From the NCBI GenBank assembly GCA_001599595.1, contig BCHH01000004.1, positions 2,347,144 through 2,411,143 on the forward strand: 64,000 nt of DNA, read 5' to 3'. The translations under genes and the position numbers were made by a program. The notes beneath the pieces are model-generated. The model made no database searches. It was given only the letters and a program-made list of their open reading frames with translations, and had not been told where the DNA came from. The stretch comes from Beverwykella pulmonaria (lineage: Eukaryota; Ascomycota; Dothideomycetes; Pleosporales; Melanommataceae). This document shows, piece by piece, positions 21,875 through 32,717 of this stretch. Each line of letters begins with the position of its first letter. Positions within the stretch are counted from its first letter, which is position 1.

Positions 21875-23393
21875 ATGCCAACCTCTGCGACAGACATTGT
21901 AAGTTTAATGCCTTCAGTGCTCCAAGATTAAGAATCGACTCTGACTAACTAAGATCACTTACATTGGCGTTCCTCTAGCGGTTTTGGGAGGTCAGAGCCT
22001 CATCTTCTACCTATGCGTTTTAAAATCCTAATTACCAACAGTCTTACCATTATTATGGAACGCTTCTTCTGCATTGCGAACCTGGTGGCGGCTCAAAGAT
22101 ACAGTCCCACTGGCTGCGCAAAGGCTTTTCCGGTTCAGGATCGATCCTGTCATGGGCCGCGTGATGTGTGTCTTCAACGGTGCTTCCCTGGACTATGAAG
22201 CCCTTTTGTTAAGCTCGAGTTGTCTTCAACCTCCCCAAGAGCTCAAAAAAGTCGCTTGTACTGGACTGATGACGGAGTGGATGGCTCTTTTCGCTCTCCA
22301 CATACCGATAAACACATCCCCTCGCCCTTACCCATCAACGTTTGCCGTAGATTCGAGCCTGAGAACAGAGTTCACGCCACTCGAAACCGACTGGAAAACC
22401 TTCGTGTATCTCGCTCTGGCGATGGGCTGTAATCCATATGACAATCAGCTTGGCCGCATAAGAAAAATCAACGACTTTCAGAGTAGTGTGAATAAGATAC
22501 AACTACCGTCGACGTGTGGGGGCAAGATTGATGTATCTTTCCACGAAGGTCCTCCCGTGGTTCGTCTTGTTGGCCCGACCTTGATATTCTCTCTTCGTGC
22601 AGCGTTTGCATGGGAGTTGATCATGGTCATTCCGGATCCACATTATATTGGTTACACCCACTACCTCCCACTTATGGACACCTTTGCCGTCCGCAACGTC
22701 CCTTATTCTACCCAAGGCCTTACCGGGCTAACACCCAAGAATCAGGATATGATTAAAGCTCTGGTTGGCCAAGCAGATCGTAGCACTATACCCCAAGACA
22801 AGCTTCTCGAACTATCACTCGTATGGATTCTCTACACCGAGCAAATTGCCCATCAGACTCCTACCGACAACGCTGAGATCTTACACACGCCCCAACAAAT
22901 ACTCCAATCAGGCCTGGACGCATTTACCAAACTACAAGCTCTTTCAAAAGATGTACTCTCCACTTACCTAACCAATATATTCCCATCCCATCAAAACCTC
23001 CGCAACCAAATCACCGACGCTCTAACAACCACCACCACCACCACCATCCCTACCATAAGTCTCTGGGACTCCCTCCAAACAAACCAAATATTCACAACTC
23101 TTCTTCGAAACTACAATCCCCTCCCCACATTACGAACACCACGAACGATAGATCTCACAGACACATCAACCCCAGAAGCCTTTTTAGCAACCGTAATCCT
23201 AGCTTTCTGCACCGCCCGAAGACGACAAATCTACAACTGGAACGAGAGCACCAATGAGTGGGTTCCAGGTGAGAATTGGGAAGACACCATGCTGGAAACT
23301 GGCGAGTTTGGTTACTGTACCCAGCCGCATCCGCTCGAGGCTCTTTTCGCTAAGGGTAGTATTAGGCCTCCAAGGACGATGTATTTTGCTTGA
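21875..23393 (+). CDS. Fungal protein of unknown function with an N-terminal membrane segment
   Basis: Three exons: 21875-21898 (24 nt), 21954-21990 (37 nt) and 22042-23393. They sum to 1413 nt, 470 residues. The first intron carries a CTAAC branch just before its AG. Joining the two tiny exons creates a hydrophobic stretch near residues 8-24 (DIITYIGVPLAVLGVLPLLW), a likely signal anchor. The rest is soluble with aromatic/proline-rich segments and ends in MYFA. A threonine run (TTTTTTT) lies near residue 330. No catalytic motif is recognised. The overall pattern (ALRTWWRLKDTVPL after the membrane anchor) looks like a family of fungal orphans, but I cannot name it. Confidence 0.7.
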
Positions 23394-24868
23394 TAGTCTG
23401 ACTAAATAATTCTCGGATAATTTTGGCTACCTATACGCCAGACAATGGTTATGCCCGCTATTTAGTCTACGTTAATCGAACTATTTTGGGAGAAATCCTC
23501 CATGTATTATCAGTGCATATATTGGAGTTAAGCACGATGCAATATAACAACTATAAAGGCCGAAGAGAAAGGTGGTGATGTTTTCAGGTTTCAGCAAAAT
23601 GGTTTCAGGTAGTCCTTGGCCCAACCTCACATTACTATACTGTACATATTTCCAATCAGCCCGGAGGCTAGTGTCGGCCTGTGTGTCACATTTTGAGACA
23701 ACTTCATGTTTGCTCATGTGACTCACTTCCGTGTTTGCTCATGTGACTCATCTTTATGTTTGCGATTCACTATCTTGGCAGGCTCCTAGCTTGCCTGGTA
23801 AGTCTATATCTCTTCGGTAGTTCCTCTGTAGAATCAATATCAATCATCTTCCTTTCTATCTACTCCGTCACATCTCAACAGCTAGAAACCCAAGCCATGT
23901 GGTGGACAACCATTTCAAAGATCCCTTCCCAGATATCCACGCCATAATTCTCCGCTAACACCGACGCTGTAGAAGTGCAATCCCACGAGCCGTTAATATG
24001 CAAAACTCATCCTCATATCTCCAATCTTCCTCCGCCTCCCTCACGTCTCTATCCAGATCCGCAGCGATACTTTCCCTCTACGGCCAAGGCAAGAACATAA
24101 ATCACTCAATCAGATCGCCATCAATGACGCCCTTGACTGGAATGTAATAGCTGTGATAGATCAAATAATCGCGACCAGCAATCAGTACATCAACCTTGCG
24201 CATATGCTCCTCCAGTGTTGGCTATGAATCAAGGGGTTTTACTACTTTTAAAGAATTCTATCCTAAACAAAATTCAGGCCCTGGTCAAGGCACCAATTCA
24301 AAGGATGAAGCAACTTCTCCCGAGGGAAATCCTGGGTATGAACTAAGACTCACAAATTGGCTATGCAAATAGCTTTCATTTTTCATGCATGTAGCTAACA
24401 TGGACAAACCGCAAATTTACAAGAGTTGGTGGCATTGCTAAAGTAAAGTTAGGCCATGTTAGAGCTTGAGCTTCTTGGAAGGCTCTATTGGAGAATCATC
24501 CCGCCGGCAAAGATGCTGGATGCGTATTACGAAAGTCTCGTTTTAAGGAGCAAAATAACCCAGTATGGGAGGCGCTGCAAGCTCAGAAACTAATGAGGCA
24601 AGAACCAGAGATTCTATCTGTGTCTGTTGACAAGATTGAGCATGTGCTGAACTGATTGTGATTTTGTCTCCAATCATACATACCTACCGTCTTATCTGTG
24701 AGCTCGCCTATAGACCGGCCGCATGCCCACAGTTCTTAACATTGTCAAATTTCTCGATACAAGTAACTCAAATAGCACTATTTAGCTAGTTCTGGACGGG
24801 AGGGGGCTATGAATTAGCCCGGCCGTGCTGAGACTTTCCAATGAGTCCTGCTAATCTGAGAGATTGCA
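23394..24868. other. 1.5-kb intergenic region with a short tandem repeat and possible gene relics
   Basis: Nothing with an intact coding structure. A minus-strand fragment around 24100-24225 reads as [17 protein letters not shown] but has no continuation. A 25-bp tandem repeat is annotated separately. Confidence 0.4.
23706..23755. repeat. 25-bp tandem duplication containing TGACTCA
   Basis: Two 25-bp units (23706-23730 and 23731-23755) differ at a few bases; a third partial copy starts at 23756. Each full unit contains TGACTCA (23719-23725, 23744-23750), the sequence bound by Gcn4/CpcA-type bZIP factors. There is no nearby start codon to show that it is used. Confidence 0.6.
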
Positions 24869-25879
24869 TTAGGTGAACCAAGACCTCCACAACCTCCTAC
24901 TCCAGCCAAAAACAAGAATGCATCTTCCCAGTACGTGGCCAAAGGCTAATGGCAACCCAAACCTATACCACGTGAGAGGCTGCCAGCGTCTGACCTCCGG
25001 CACGGCTGTCTCATTGCTTCGTCCATTTATCATCGCTTCGTTTTCCACGGGCTTCCCTGTAATCGCTCCGACGGCCTCCAGCACAATCCCTGCCGTTTCA
25101 TCTGGTCGACTCAAAAAAGGCGAATGGCTTGTCTGCAACTCCCTATGCTCCACGCAACCACCCATTTCCCTCGCCATTCCCACCTGCATCCGTTGCACCA
25201 CCACCGGCAAACCCCGATCCTCGATCGTGCCAATATACCACACAGGCACATCCGTCCAACCAGCATATGCGTATTCACCCCCTTCAAACAATGCTTTGAG
25301 GCTCTGGGTAGTGAGTTGAGAGGCCCAGTAATCTGCCTCATCTGCTGGCAAGTCGTGATAAAAGAACTGCTGTGAAGAAGTGACAAGGTCGGCATATCCG
25401 GTCACGTTATTGATGCGCCAGAAGGGAGGTGGACGGCCGAAGAACGGATCCATAAAGGAGAGTCCCGTCAGGGTAAAGCCGGAGGCTATGAGAATGAGGC
25501 CGATGACGTACCCAGTGGTTGAGGTTTGAGATTGATCTGCGTGTTGAGCAGCGGTCGAGGTTGGCATTAAAGTAGAGCTGCTTGCGACGGCACCTCGTGG
25601 TTGCGTGAAACCCTTGATAGCGCTGTTGCCAACCATGCCCCCATAGGAGTGTGCAACAACTACCACGTCGCGCCCGTGGGTTGTTTCACTGGATATAGCT
25701 TCGCGGGCTGCATCAACATCATCTTTGAAGGTCGCCTCTGGGTTCCCAGTCGTTGAAGGGAGGGTGATTGAGATACATTTCAACTTATGTTGCCCTTGCA
25801 GGCGTTTGGTGATCTTGTCGTAGCACGTAGGTTTATGCCAGGAGCCGGGAACGAAGACCAATGTTGGTAGATCGGTCAT
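24869..25879 (-). CDS. Alpha/beta-hydrolase family protein
   Basis: A single exon of 336 residues. The N-terminus LVFVPGSWH carries the HG-like oxyanion strand of AB-hydrolase 1 proteins. The nucleophile elbow is AHSYGG with Ser 78. A C-terminal TSHSPFLSRPDE supplies the catalytic histidine. Compared with typical members (about 240-260 residues) there is an insert after the nucleophile helix and an extension after residue 290. The extension contains a hydrophobic segment (FGLPLAFGHVLGRCILVFGW) that may anchor the protein to a membrane. The substrate is unknown; relatives hydrolyse small esters or act in secondary metabolism. The start is the ATG giving MTDLPTLVFVPG, standard for the family. 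Confidence 0.85.
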   Translation of the reverse strand: MTDLPTLVFVPGSWHKPTCYDKITKRLQGQHKLKCISITLPSTTGNPEATFKDDVDAAREAISSETTHGRDVVVVAHSYGGMVGNSAIKGFTQPRGAVASSSTLMPTSTAAQHADQSQTSTTGYVIGLILIASGFTLTGLSFMDPFFGRPPPFWRINNVTGYADLVTSSQQFFYHDLPADEADYWASQLTTQSLKALFEGGEYAYAGWTDVPVWYIGTIEDRGLPVVVQRMQVGMAREMGGCVEHRELQTSHSPFLSRPDETAGIVLEAVGAITGKPVENEAMINGRSNETAVPEVRRWQPLTWYRFGLPLAFGHVLGRCILVFGWSRRLWRSWFT

Positions 25880-26482
25880 TTTGAAGTCTTACTAATAAGT
25901 TTGGAAGTTATTTTATGGTGCTTGTATATATTCATCTGGCCTTGGCAGTCTAGCGCTCTTGGCAGGTGTAGATTTCTTGCGTGAAGCAAAATGAGTTAAC
26001 ATTACTACTGCTAAGCCAGGCCCTCTGATCCGTTGCATAGCCTTGATAGTCTAACTTTCTTGGGTTGTGCAGATGTCCCTGCGAGGAAGAACGAGTCACC
26101 AATGTCCCTTCCTTCATTGCGAGAATTCCTCCGTACCGAAACACTACCTGTGTCTTTCAACAGAATAAAGCTAATAAGGCAAAAACATAGATATTCTCGG
26201 AATACAGTGACTTGCCAATTAGTTTCATAATTTGACTTAGAAATATTTCAAAGCCTTGACCATGTGGTCCATGTCATCCAGTTCTGGCACTTTTACGGTC
26301 TCTACTCCATGTATTGATATGAATAGGGAACCTGGTTCAGTTCATTTGGGGCAGATCAACAGTGCTGACAACGTCAGCAGCCATACAAGCAAACTTTTCC
26401 CCGCTCAGATAATATGATTGTAAAACCCACCAACTAAAAAGTGCTCACTACCATTGTAGGACAATCAGAGAGAGTTCTGAGG
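25880..26482. other. Intergenic region, nothing recognised
   Basis: 603 bp between two minus-strand genes. No supported coding region or repeat was seen. Confidence 0.4.
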
Positions 26483-27478
26483 TTATAAATAGGGCCGAAT
26501 AACGTCCTGCGTATGGTCCCAAATCTTTCCCTGCGCCTTCTCTCGAAGTATAGGCATGACCTTCGCATTTGGAGTACAGTCGCACTTATAGTTGACGAGA
26601 AACAGTCCATCTGCCTGCTTCTCTAGCGAATTCACACCCGGCTTGCCCTTCCATGGTACACCACGACCGCCAAAAGCAGCGCTGGTACTTTGGAACAAAT
26701 GCCTCTGTCCAGACTCCTCGTCACTGAACGCAAATAAAAAAATAAGTGGCTCAAGGATAAGCCAGAACAACCAGGCCGTGATCGAATTTGGATCCGCACT
26801 CCTTCTTATATTTCCCGTGTTGACCCAGCCGGGCCAGGAGTGGATGAACGTCACATTGGGATTTTCGTTGGCCAGCTTCTCTAAAGTCGTTGTGTTCATA
26901 GCTGCGTATTGCCCCTGGGCCTTCACGCCGCCGAAATTCCCGGGCTTCTTCAAATCCAAGTCGTCCAGGTCGATGGTCGCCCTCTCTAACCCACCCGCCA
27001 AAACGCTGACGACCTTGGGGGCTTCCGCTTTCTCTAAGAGAGGAAGAAGATGAAGAATGAACAGCATTCGCGAGTAGTACTCCAGGCTCTGAGCGATTTC
27101 TAAACCCTCTGTAGTCTCCCTGCGTGTGCCGAATGGTGCGTAACCCATGGTGAGGAACAGCAAGTCGACGCGTGACTCCTTGCTTTTGATAACCTCGCAT
27201 ATTCTCTTTGTTTCCGCGAGGAGCGAGACCTCGCCTTCGGTCCAAATGACTTCCGCCCTGGGGTTGATGGCGTACAATTCCTGAATGAAATCATTCATGG
27301 ACTCTTCAGATATCTTGCGCCCGACTAGGTAGATTCTCACGCTCGCACCCGTGGCGACTAGGGCCCTAACAGTGAACTTTCCGATGCCTGATGTACCACC
27401 GGCGAAGACGGCGACGCGCGGGGCTGTTGCATCGTTTATGAGCGCGTTAGAAGCTTGTACTTCTTTGTAAGAAACCAT
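26483..27478 (-). CDS. Short-chain dehydrogenase/reductase-like protein lacking YxxxK
   Basis: A single exon of 331 residues. The Rossmann nucleotide motif GGTSGIGK (27-34) is intact. The usual NNAG strand is replaced by LTMGYAP (about 109-116). A serine is present at the expected strand (VVSVL, Ser 158). The catalytic position reads QYAAMN: Tyr 191 is present, but the lysine four residues on is Asn 195. Such variants occur in a fungal SDR subgroup and may alter or abolish oxidoreductase activity. A hydrophobic segment around 233-250 (WLFWLILEPLIFLFAF) is unusual for a soluble SDR. The neighbouring alpha/beta hydrolase lies on the same strand, but a shared pathway is only a guess. Confidence 0.85.
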   Translation of the reverse strand: MVSYKEVQASNALINDATAPRVAVFAGGTSGIGKFTVRALVATGASVRIYLVGRKISEESMNDFIQELYAINPRAEVIWTEGEVSLLAETKRICEVIKSKESRVDLLFLTMGYAPFGTRRETTEGLEIAQSLEYYSRMLFILHLLPLLEKAEAPKVVSVLAGGLERATIDLDDLDLKKPGNFGGVKAQGQYAAMNTTTLEKLANENPNVTFIHSWPGWVNTGNIRRSADPNSITAWLFWLILEPLIFLFAFSDEESGQRHLFQSTSAAFGGRGVPWKGKPGVNSLEKQADGLFLVNYKCDCTPNAKVMPILREKAQGKIWDHTQDVIRPYL

Positions 27479-27810
27479 TATAAGCGGGGAAGGAGGTCAG
27501 CCGGTAGATTTTTTAAGATCTCTGGCTTGGAATGGAAAGGATTCAAGGAGAGAGCGCTAATCTATCACGTGATCTCATGCTCCCGAGAAGCTTGGCGGCT
27601 GTGAACGGGTGACACTCCCCGGCCGCTGAGGGCACAGTTACTAATTCAGCCATACAAAGAGCACTGTGGATCTATTGTCATAGATAGGTTTCCACGTATA
27701 AAACGCAAAAAGTACACGTCATACATGGCAAAACTCCCGGAATACAATTTATCAAGGGCCGCGTCGATAAAGCCTGATGCGAGACTGTTTCGAAGCAGGG
27801 CTCCCATTAT
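27479..27810. other. Promoter-side flank of the SDR gene
   Basis: 332 bp upstream of the SDR start. No gene recognised. Confidence 0.35.
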
Positions 27811-28693
27811 TTATCTCATTAATCAGACGCTCTACAAAGGAATTTTTACAATTACTAATGCAACGAAGAATACGCCAAGATAACGTCGCTAGCCAATCAG
27901 AGTCTTGCGCACAGACCACTTGAAAAAATCCTGTGCAGAGCGTCTGAGGTAATTTGGTAGTCGTTTGTTAGCAACTCAGATTTGTCAATCATGAAATTTT
28001 GCTTCCTCTTGCTCTCACAGCTCACCCATGGCCTTAGGACAGGTTTTGTCCGATGGAACAGATAGCTAAACATTTGTTCTATGTACTGTTGACATTTTTA
28101 CGCAATGCAGAGGCCTTAATATATGCGAGATACAGCGCCGCGTAGGGTGACTTAATTTCACAAGTCTTGTTTTACTCCTCACTGAGCCACCATTTAACAA
28201 CTAGATAGGCTATTAAAAAGCTGTAAATTAGAGCTATTTTGCTATAAGTACGCGAAACACCTCTAGCTTACAGAAATTTGATACAAGGTGTGGTGGTAGA
28301 GTCGCATAGTCAAAGGCAAGGAGTTAATTTCTGTCACGTGACTCACCTAATCTGCAGTCAAACACTGTCGTACTTCTAAGGTCCTGCATCGCCTCCCTAT
28401 GCACAATGCACAAAAAGTACTAATCAAGGATGTTTTAGGCCCTCTTGCTAAAGGCAAGATCTGTAGAGGACCTGTGGAGAAGCCGTGGTGGGGGAGAGAT
28501 AGGTCCTTCAAAGTTGTAAGTTGAAAGACTTGTAACAAGGTGAGTTGCTTACAAAGGACTACCAAATTACCTCAGACCCTCTGGAGAGATTCGCTCATTC
28601 GGTAATAATACGATAAATACGGCGCTAGTACGATGGCGGCGCTTGGCAATACGGATGAGTGGATCTCTCCAGAGGGTCTGATTAATGAGATAA
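27811..28693. repeat. Inverted-repeat (fold-back) structure with nested terminal inverted repeats
   Basis: The left arm (27811-27962) and right arm (28557-28693) are in opposite orientation around a 594-bp spacer. The outer ends match 22/23 (27811-27833 against the complement of 28671-28693) and the inner ends match 25/26 (27937-27962 against 28557-28582). Each arm is itself bounded by short inverted repeats: CAGACGCTCT..AGAGCGTCTG in the left, CAGACCCTCT..AGAGGGTCTG (extended to 18 bp) in the right. The middles of the arms do not align clearly. No transposase frame is present. It is most likely a non-autonomous element or a pair of MITE-like copies. Confidence 0.7.
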
Positions 28694-29663
28694 CCCATTA
28701 TATACTCTCGAAATTTGAAAGCTTCAGACGTTAACGTAATAATAGAGGGTAAAGGCTCGTATATCATTTTGTACGATGAAAGAACCGATCAAGGAATGGT
28801 CAAGTTATACGTAGTTTTATAATTGAAAGCAGACAATGCGTTGAACGGAGCCCCGGAAAACACAGCAGCATCAATCAGAGGTCTATAAACGAATGGAGTT
28901 AAGTAGGCGATGTTCATGAGTCCAGGTTGTTCCAGCACGGGCGGTTTTCCAGTACACAGGGGGAGGTTACGACTCTTCCACATGTGCGAAGTGCGGTTTA
29001 GGCAATTGTAGTGGTAGTTTGAGAAGAGGATATATTTTCCAGTAATGACGTAAGACTAGCCTGGGCCAATGATCGCGGGCATATTTAGGCCTATTGCGGA
29101 ATAGTAAATGCTAGCATACAATGTGAAGTAAACACACTAATGTGGGTAGACCTGTTACCAAGACTCAAAGGCTTCATTAGTACTTATGCAATGTATCTCT
29201 AACGCGGCGAAACAAATTTGTGAGCTTGTGGGAGTTCTGGCTAGTTGTTGGTAAAATCGGTTGTGTGCCGTAGTGGGGGCGAGAAAGGAAGATGCATTGG
29301 GGACTGCTGACTGAGGGAGTGAGGTGGAATGCAGTATTCAGGAGGAAGCATAGAACAAGAGTACCTAGAGGTCAGCACCATCGATCGACAGGTACAAAAG
29401 AGATCACAAACATCTGACAGCAAGCAAAGAGAGTAGATCACCAAATGGTTATGCGGAACATTTCACCCAAGTGAAGCCTCCATTTGTAATGTGATCGAAG
29501 ACACCCACTCGTGAGAGTGAGGTCAGCTCCATTGATAGGCCGCAAGTTGCTTGTAGCTTTTGTACTTATACACCGGGACTCCGTGGGTCCTAACCCCCGA
29601 ATCCGAGTATGTTGTTTGTCGTCCTGAATCTTCACGTCCTGCACCCCATCGCCGTTGACACGC
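28694..29663. other. Intergenic region, accessory/core boundary
   Basis: About 970 bp between the inverted-repeat structure and the 3' end of RPL11. Nothing coding is supported. Part of it is RPL11 3' UTR. Confidence 0.4.
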
Positions 29664-30350
29664 TTATCGGACAATGCCCTCGAATCGGTTCTTGTACCAC
29701 TTGATGGTCTCTTGCTGGTTGATGCGGTGGCTCGCACCGATCCTGCTCCTGCAACGCCTGCGCTTGGCAACTCTCTCGCCGGGTCGGGTCATGCAGCAGT
29801 AGAAGTCCATGCCATAGATACTACGAAAAATTAGCCAAAGTATGGGAAAATGGAAGGCGGAGATTGTTGACGTACCCGATGCTGGGGTCGTACTTGATTC
29901 CCAAGTCGATATGTTCGCTGATACCGAAACCGAAGTGACCAGACTCGCTGAAGTTGCGCTTGCGCAGCTCGTATTCCTTGACCTTGAGGCCGCGCTCAAG
30001 AATTTCCTCAGCCTTGGGTCCGCGGATGGTGACGTGGACGGAGATCCTGAGATGATATGTTAACCTTCTGCTCTTCCTCACCACACATGTAGATGCCGTA
30101 CTTTTCGTTCCTCCTGATGCCGAAGGTACGGACAGTGTATCGGGCTTTGCTGTAGACGGGTGTTTGACCGCTCAACTGTTCGAGCACCTTGGCTGCACGG
30201 GTGAGACGATCACCAGACTCGCCGACGGAGATGTTGAGGACGAGTTTTTGGATGCGGAGCTCCCGCATGGGGTTGGAGGCTTTGGACTCGGCCTAAAGTA
30301 ACTGTCAGTAAGTGCGTCGTAATTGCTATACAAGTATGAATGCATACCAT
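29664..30350 (-). CDS. RPL11: 60S ribosomal protein L11 (uL5)
   Basis: Four coding exons (30350-30348, 30292-30102, 30046-29876, 29820-29664) total 522 nt, 173 residues, the normal length. The first coding exon is just the ATG, followed at once by a 55-nt intron. The protein contains the diagnostic [35 protein letters not shown] and [15 protein letters not shown] segments of eukaryotic uL5. It is part of the large-subunit central protuberance and contacts 5S rRNA and tRNA. The gene is divergent from the SmB gene. Confidence 0.98.
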
Positions 30351-30661
30351 TGTGAGTGCTGGACGAGTTAGTACGACGAGGTGGGTGGTCGAAAGTTCGC
30401 TGGACTGGAGATGAGGTTATTTTGGAGAACCGAGCTTGATTGTGCGCGCGATCCTTGGCGCAGTCAAATTCGGCCTAGTGTTGCGCGTGACATTGGTGCC
30501 TCCGACCACCGATGCCAAGTCCACAAATCGAAGCTTCCTCGAACTCGACAGCTCTGCAACCAACCCCACCACCCGCCAGTCAATTCCCAGGGCCATACTC
30601 AAGGACCTCCTCCAGACAATTTCCCAGCAACGAAGTCGTCTTCGGACGCGACACTTTCAGC
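30351..30661. promoter_or_regulatory. Shared divergent promoter, RPL11 / SmB
   Basis: 311 bp separate the two start codons, so both promoters and 5' UTRs must lie here. The side next to SmB is pyrimidine/C-rich, usual in fungal housekeeping promoters. No single factor site could be assigned. Confidence 0.6.
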
Positions 30662-31597
30662 ATGGCGGCCGCGAACCGACAGGGAAAGATGGTAAGTAAA
30701 TCTGCCTGACCTTCGTCCTGAGAGAGATCGCGAATAGAACCAACTAACTTCTTACTCTGTAGCAAAATCTAGTAAGCGCCCTTGATCTATGCCTGAAAGC
30801 CTGCCAGGACTCACAATCCACAGATCAATTACCGAATGAAGGTTACGCTTCAAGATGGTAGACAGATGGCGGGTCAGATGCTTGCTTTCGACAAGGCATG
30901 TTCGTCCCCGTCGTATTATTCTGCTCAAGCTGATCATTTATGCAACAGCATATGAACCTTGTACTTGCCGATACTGAAGAGTTTCGCCGAACGCGAAGGA
31001 AGATGGGTAAAGCCCCCCCAGGCGCCGCGCAACAAGTCACAGAAACCGAGGAGCGTCGTTCGATTGGCCTGACTATTATTCGAGGCGCAACCGTCATTTC
31101 TGTCTCCGTCGATGGACCCCCACCAGCGGACCCCGCGACACGTTTGGGGCCCGCGCCGAGCGGTCCTTCCACAGCGCAAGCATTGGCAGCAGGACCAGGC
31201 ATTGCCCGACCTGCTGGACGTGGTCTCCCGGTTGGACTCACTGGACCAACGCCTGGAGCGGGAGGACCAGGCCCGGGCTTCCCTGGAGGGTTCCCCCCAC
31301 CAGGAGGATTTGGAGGCCCTCCTGGGTTTGGAGGCCCACCACCTTTTGGAGGACGTGGAGGACCGCCAGGAACAGGACCCCGTAAGCTTCTACTCCCCCT
31401 ATTTTTCTAACGAATATTCGCTAACAATATTATAGCTGGCTTCCCACCAGGCGGCCCACCAGGTAAGATCTGAAAGTTTAGCCTCGGAGAATGTTATGTG
31501 CTGACGTTATATAGGCGGCTTTGGAGGACCTCCACCTTTCGGCGGCCCACCCGGCTTTGGCGGGCGAGGAGGACCACCAGGTTTTGGAGGCCGGTAG
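30662..31597 (+). CDS. Small nuclear ribonucleoprotein SmB/B'
   Basis: Six coding exons: 30662-30691, 30763-30771, 30824-30895, 30949-31381, 31436-31462 and 31515-31597; 654 nt, 217 residues. The Sm fold starts KMQNLINYRMKVTLQDGRQ, with the Sm1 segment MLAFDKHMNLVLAD and Sm2 segment GLTIIRGATVISVSV. The tail is a proline/glycine-rich repeat (PPGFGG, PPPFGGRGG), as in SmB. SmB is a core protein of U1, U2, U4 and U5 snRNPs. Exon 2 is a 9-nt microexon encoding QNL. The third intron (30896-30948) starts with GC (AAG|GCATGT) rather than GT. The orthologue is SMB1 in yeast and SNRPB in animals. Confidence 0.97.
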
Positions 31598-32084
31598 ATC
31601 AGGTAGATAAAGAGTTCTTGATATGTGGCACCAAGCAGAATTTGCTGAATACGGCTTGCTGAAAAGACGCGCGTGGAGGAGCATCGAGACGCCGACGAGA
31701 CAGAAGCGCAAAAGTTGGGCAGAGGGACAAGGGCAAAAGCTTATCTGCTTTTAGGGACAGATCAATGGCTTGGATGTTCGAATAAATGATACCATCAGAT
31801 CCTAATTCTGAATTGACTTTGAATTCTTGGACGCATCATATTGCCGTGATTGGAAAACTCCTTCTCTCAAAGCAAGTAGTTGACTTATGGTATGTGGAAA
31901 TGCATATACATATGCAATCCAGCCTATGCGTCGACTGAATTTGCAAGGTCAGACAATGCCCGACATTTCTGCGCACGTGACCCTCTTAATCCCGATCTCC
32001 GAGTTTCTCACCAAGAAACATTGTTCCGGCAGCTCGTTCAACAACGCTCCATCACCGCCCACCACTTTCCACATATCGTCCACC
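31598..32084. other. Intergenic, SmB 3' flank and MPC1 promoter
   Basis: 487 bp, no other gene supported. Confidence 0.5.
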
Positions 32085-32717
32085 ATGGCAGCCGCAATCA
32101 GAGCCCTCAATGCGAAGATACGCTCGAATAAATACACTGATTACTTCTGCTCGACCCGTACGTATGCTCCACGCGACACAATTGTCAATCCCGGCATCGG
32201 GAAGAGCTCTTACGAACGACGAATTGGAGTCGTAAGAGTTCGTGAATGCATCCGCTGACACACGGAATAGACTTCTGGGGCCCGGCAAGTAACTTTGGTA
32301 TCCCGATTGCGGCGGTCGCGGATATGACGACTAAGGATCCCGAGATGTGAGTCTTTACTCTAAATCCTCACTCTCTCACTCTAATCCTCCTCCTCCTCCC
32401 TCCCTCCCTCCTTCTACCCTTTTCTTCTAAACACGCATATTAACGTTCCCAGCATCTCCGGCCCCATGACACTGGCCCTCTCCTGCTACTCGGCCGTCTT
32501 CATGCGGTACGCGCTCGCCGTCCAACCCAAGAACTACCTCCTCTTCGGCTGTCACTTTATCAACTGCGCCTCGCAGCTCACGCAAGGATACCGGTTTCTA
32601 AATTATTGGAATTTTGGCGGTAGGGAGATCGCGGAGAAGGCCAAGGCGGGGGCCGCAGCTGCGCAAGGGAAGATTGGGGAAGGCGTGGAGAAGGCAAGGG
32701 ATGTGGTGGGGAAGTAG
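32085..32717 (+). CDS. MPC1: Mitochondrial pyruvate carrier subunit 1
   Basis: Three exons (32085-32157, 32271-32346, 32453-32717) give 137 residues. The protein shows the MPC signature: a short N-terminal amphipathic helix, STHFWGPASNFGIPIAAVAD, then SGPMTLALSCYSAVFMRYA and a final membrane helix LFGCHFINCASQLTQGYRF. MPC1 pairs with MPC2/3 in the mitochondrial inner membrane to import pyruvate. An alanine/lysine-rich C-terminal tail (about 25 residues) extends past the core and is common in fungi. The second intron contains a long CCT/CCTC pyrimidine tract. Confidence 0.97.

Noticed and set aside
24100..24225. Minus-strand fragment resembling a dehydrogenase strand ([13 protein letters not shown])
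   Set aside because: Too short, with stops on both sides; could be chance.
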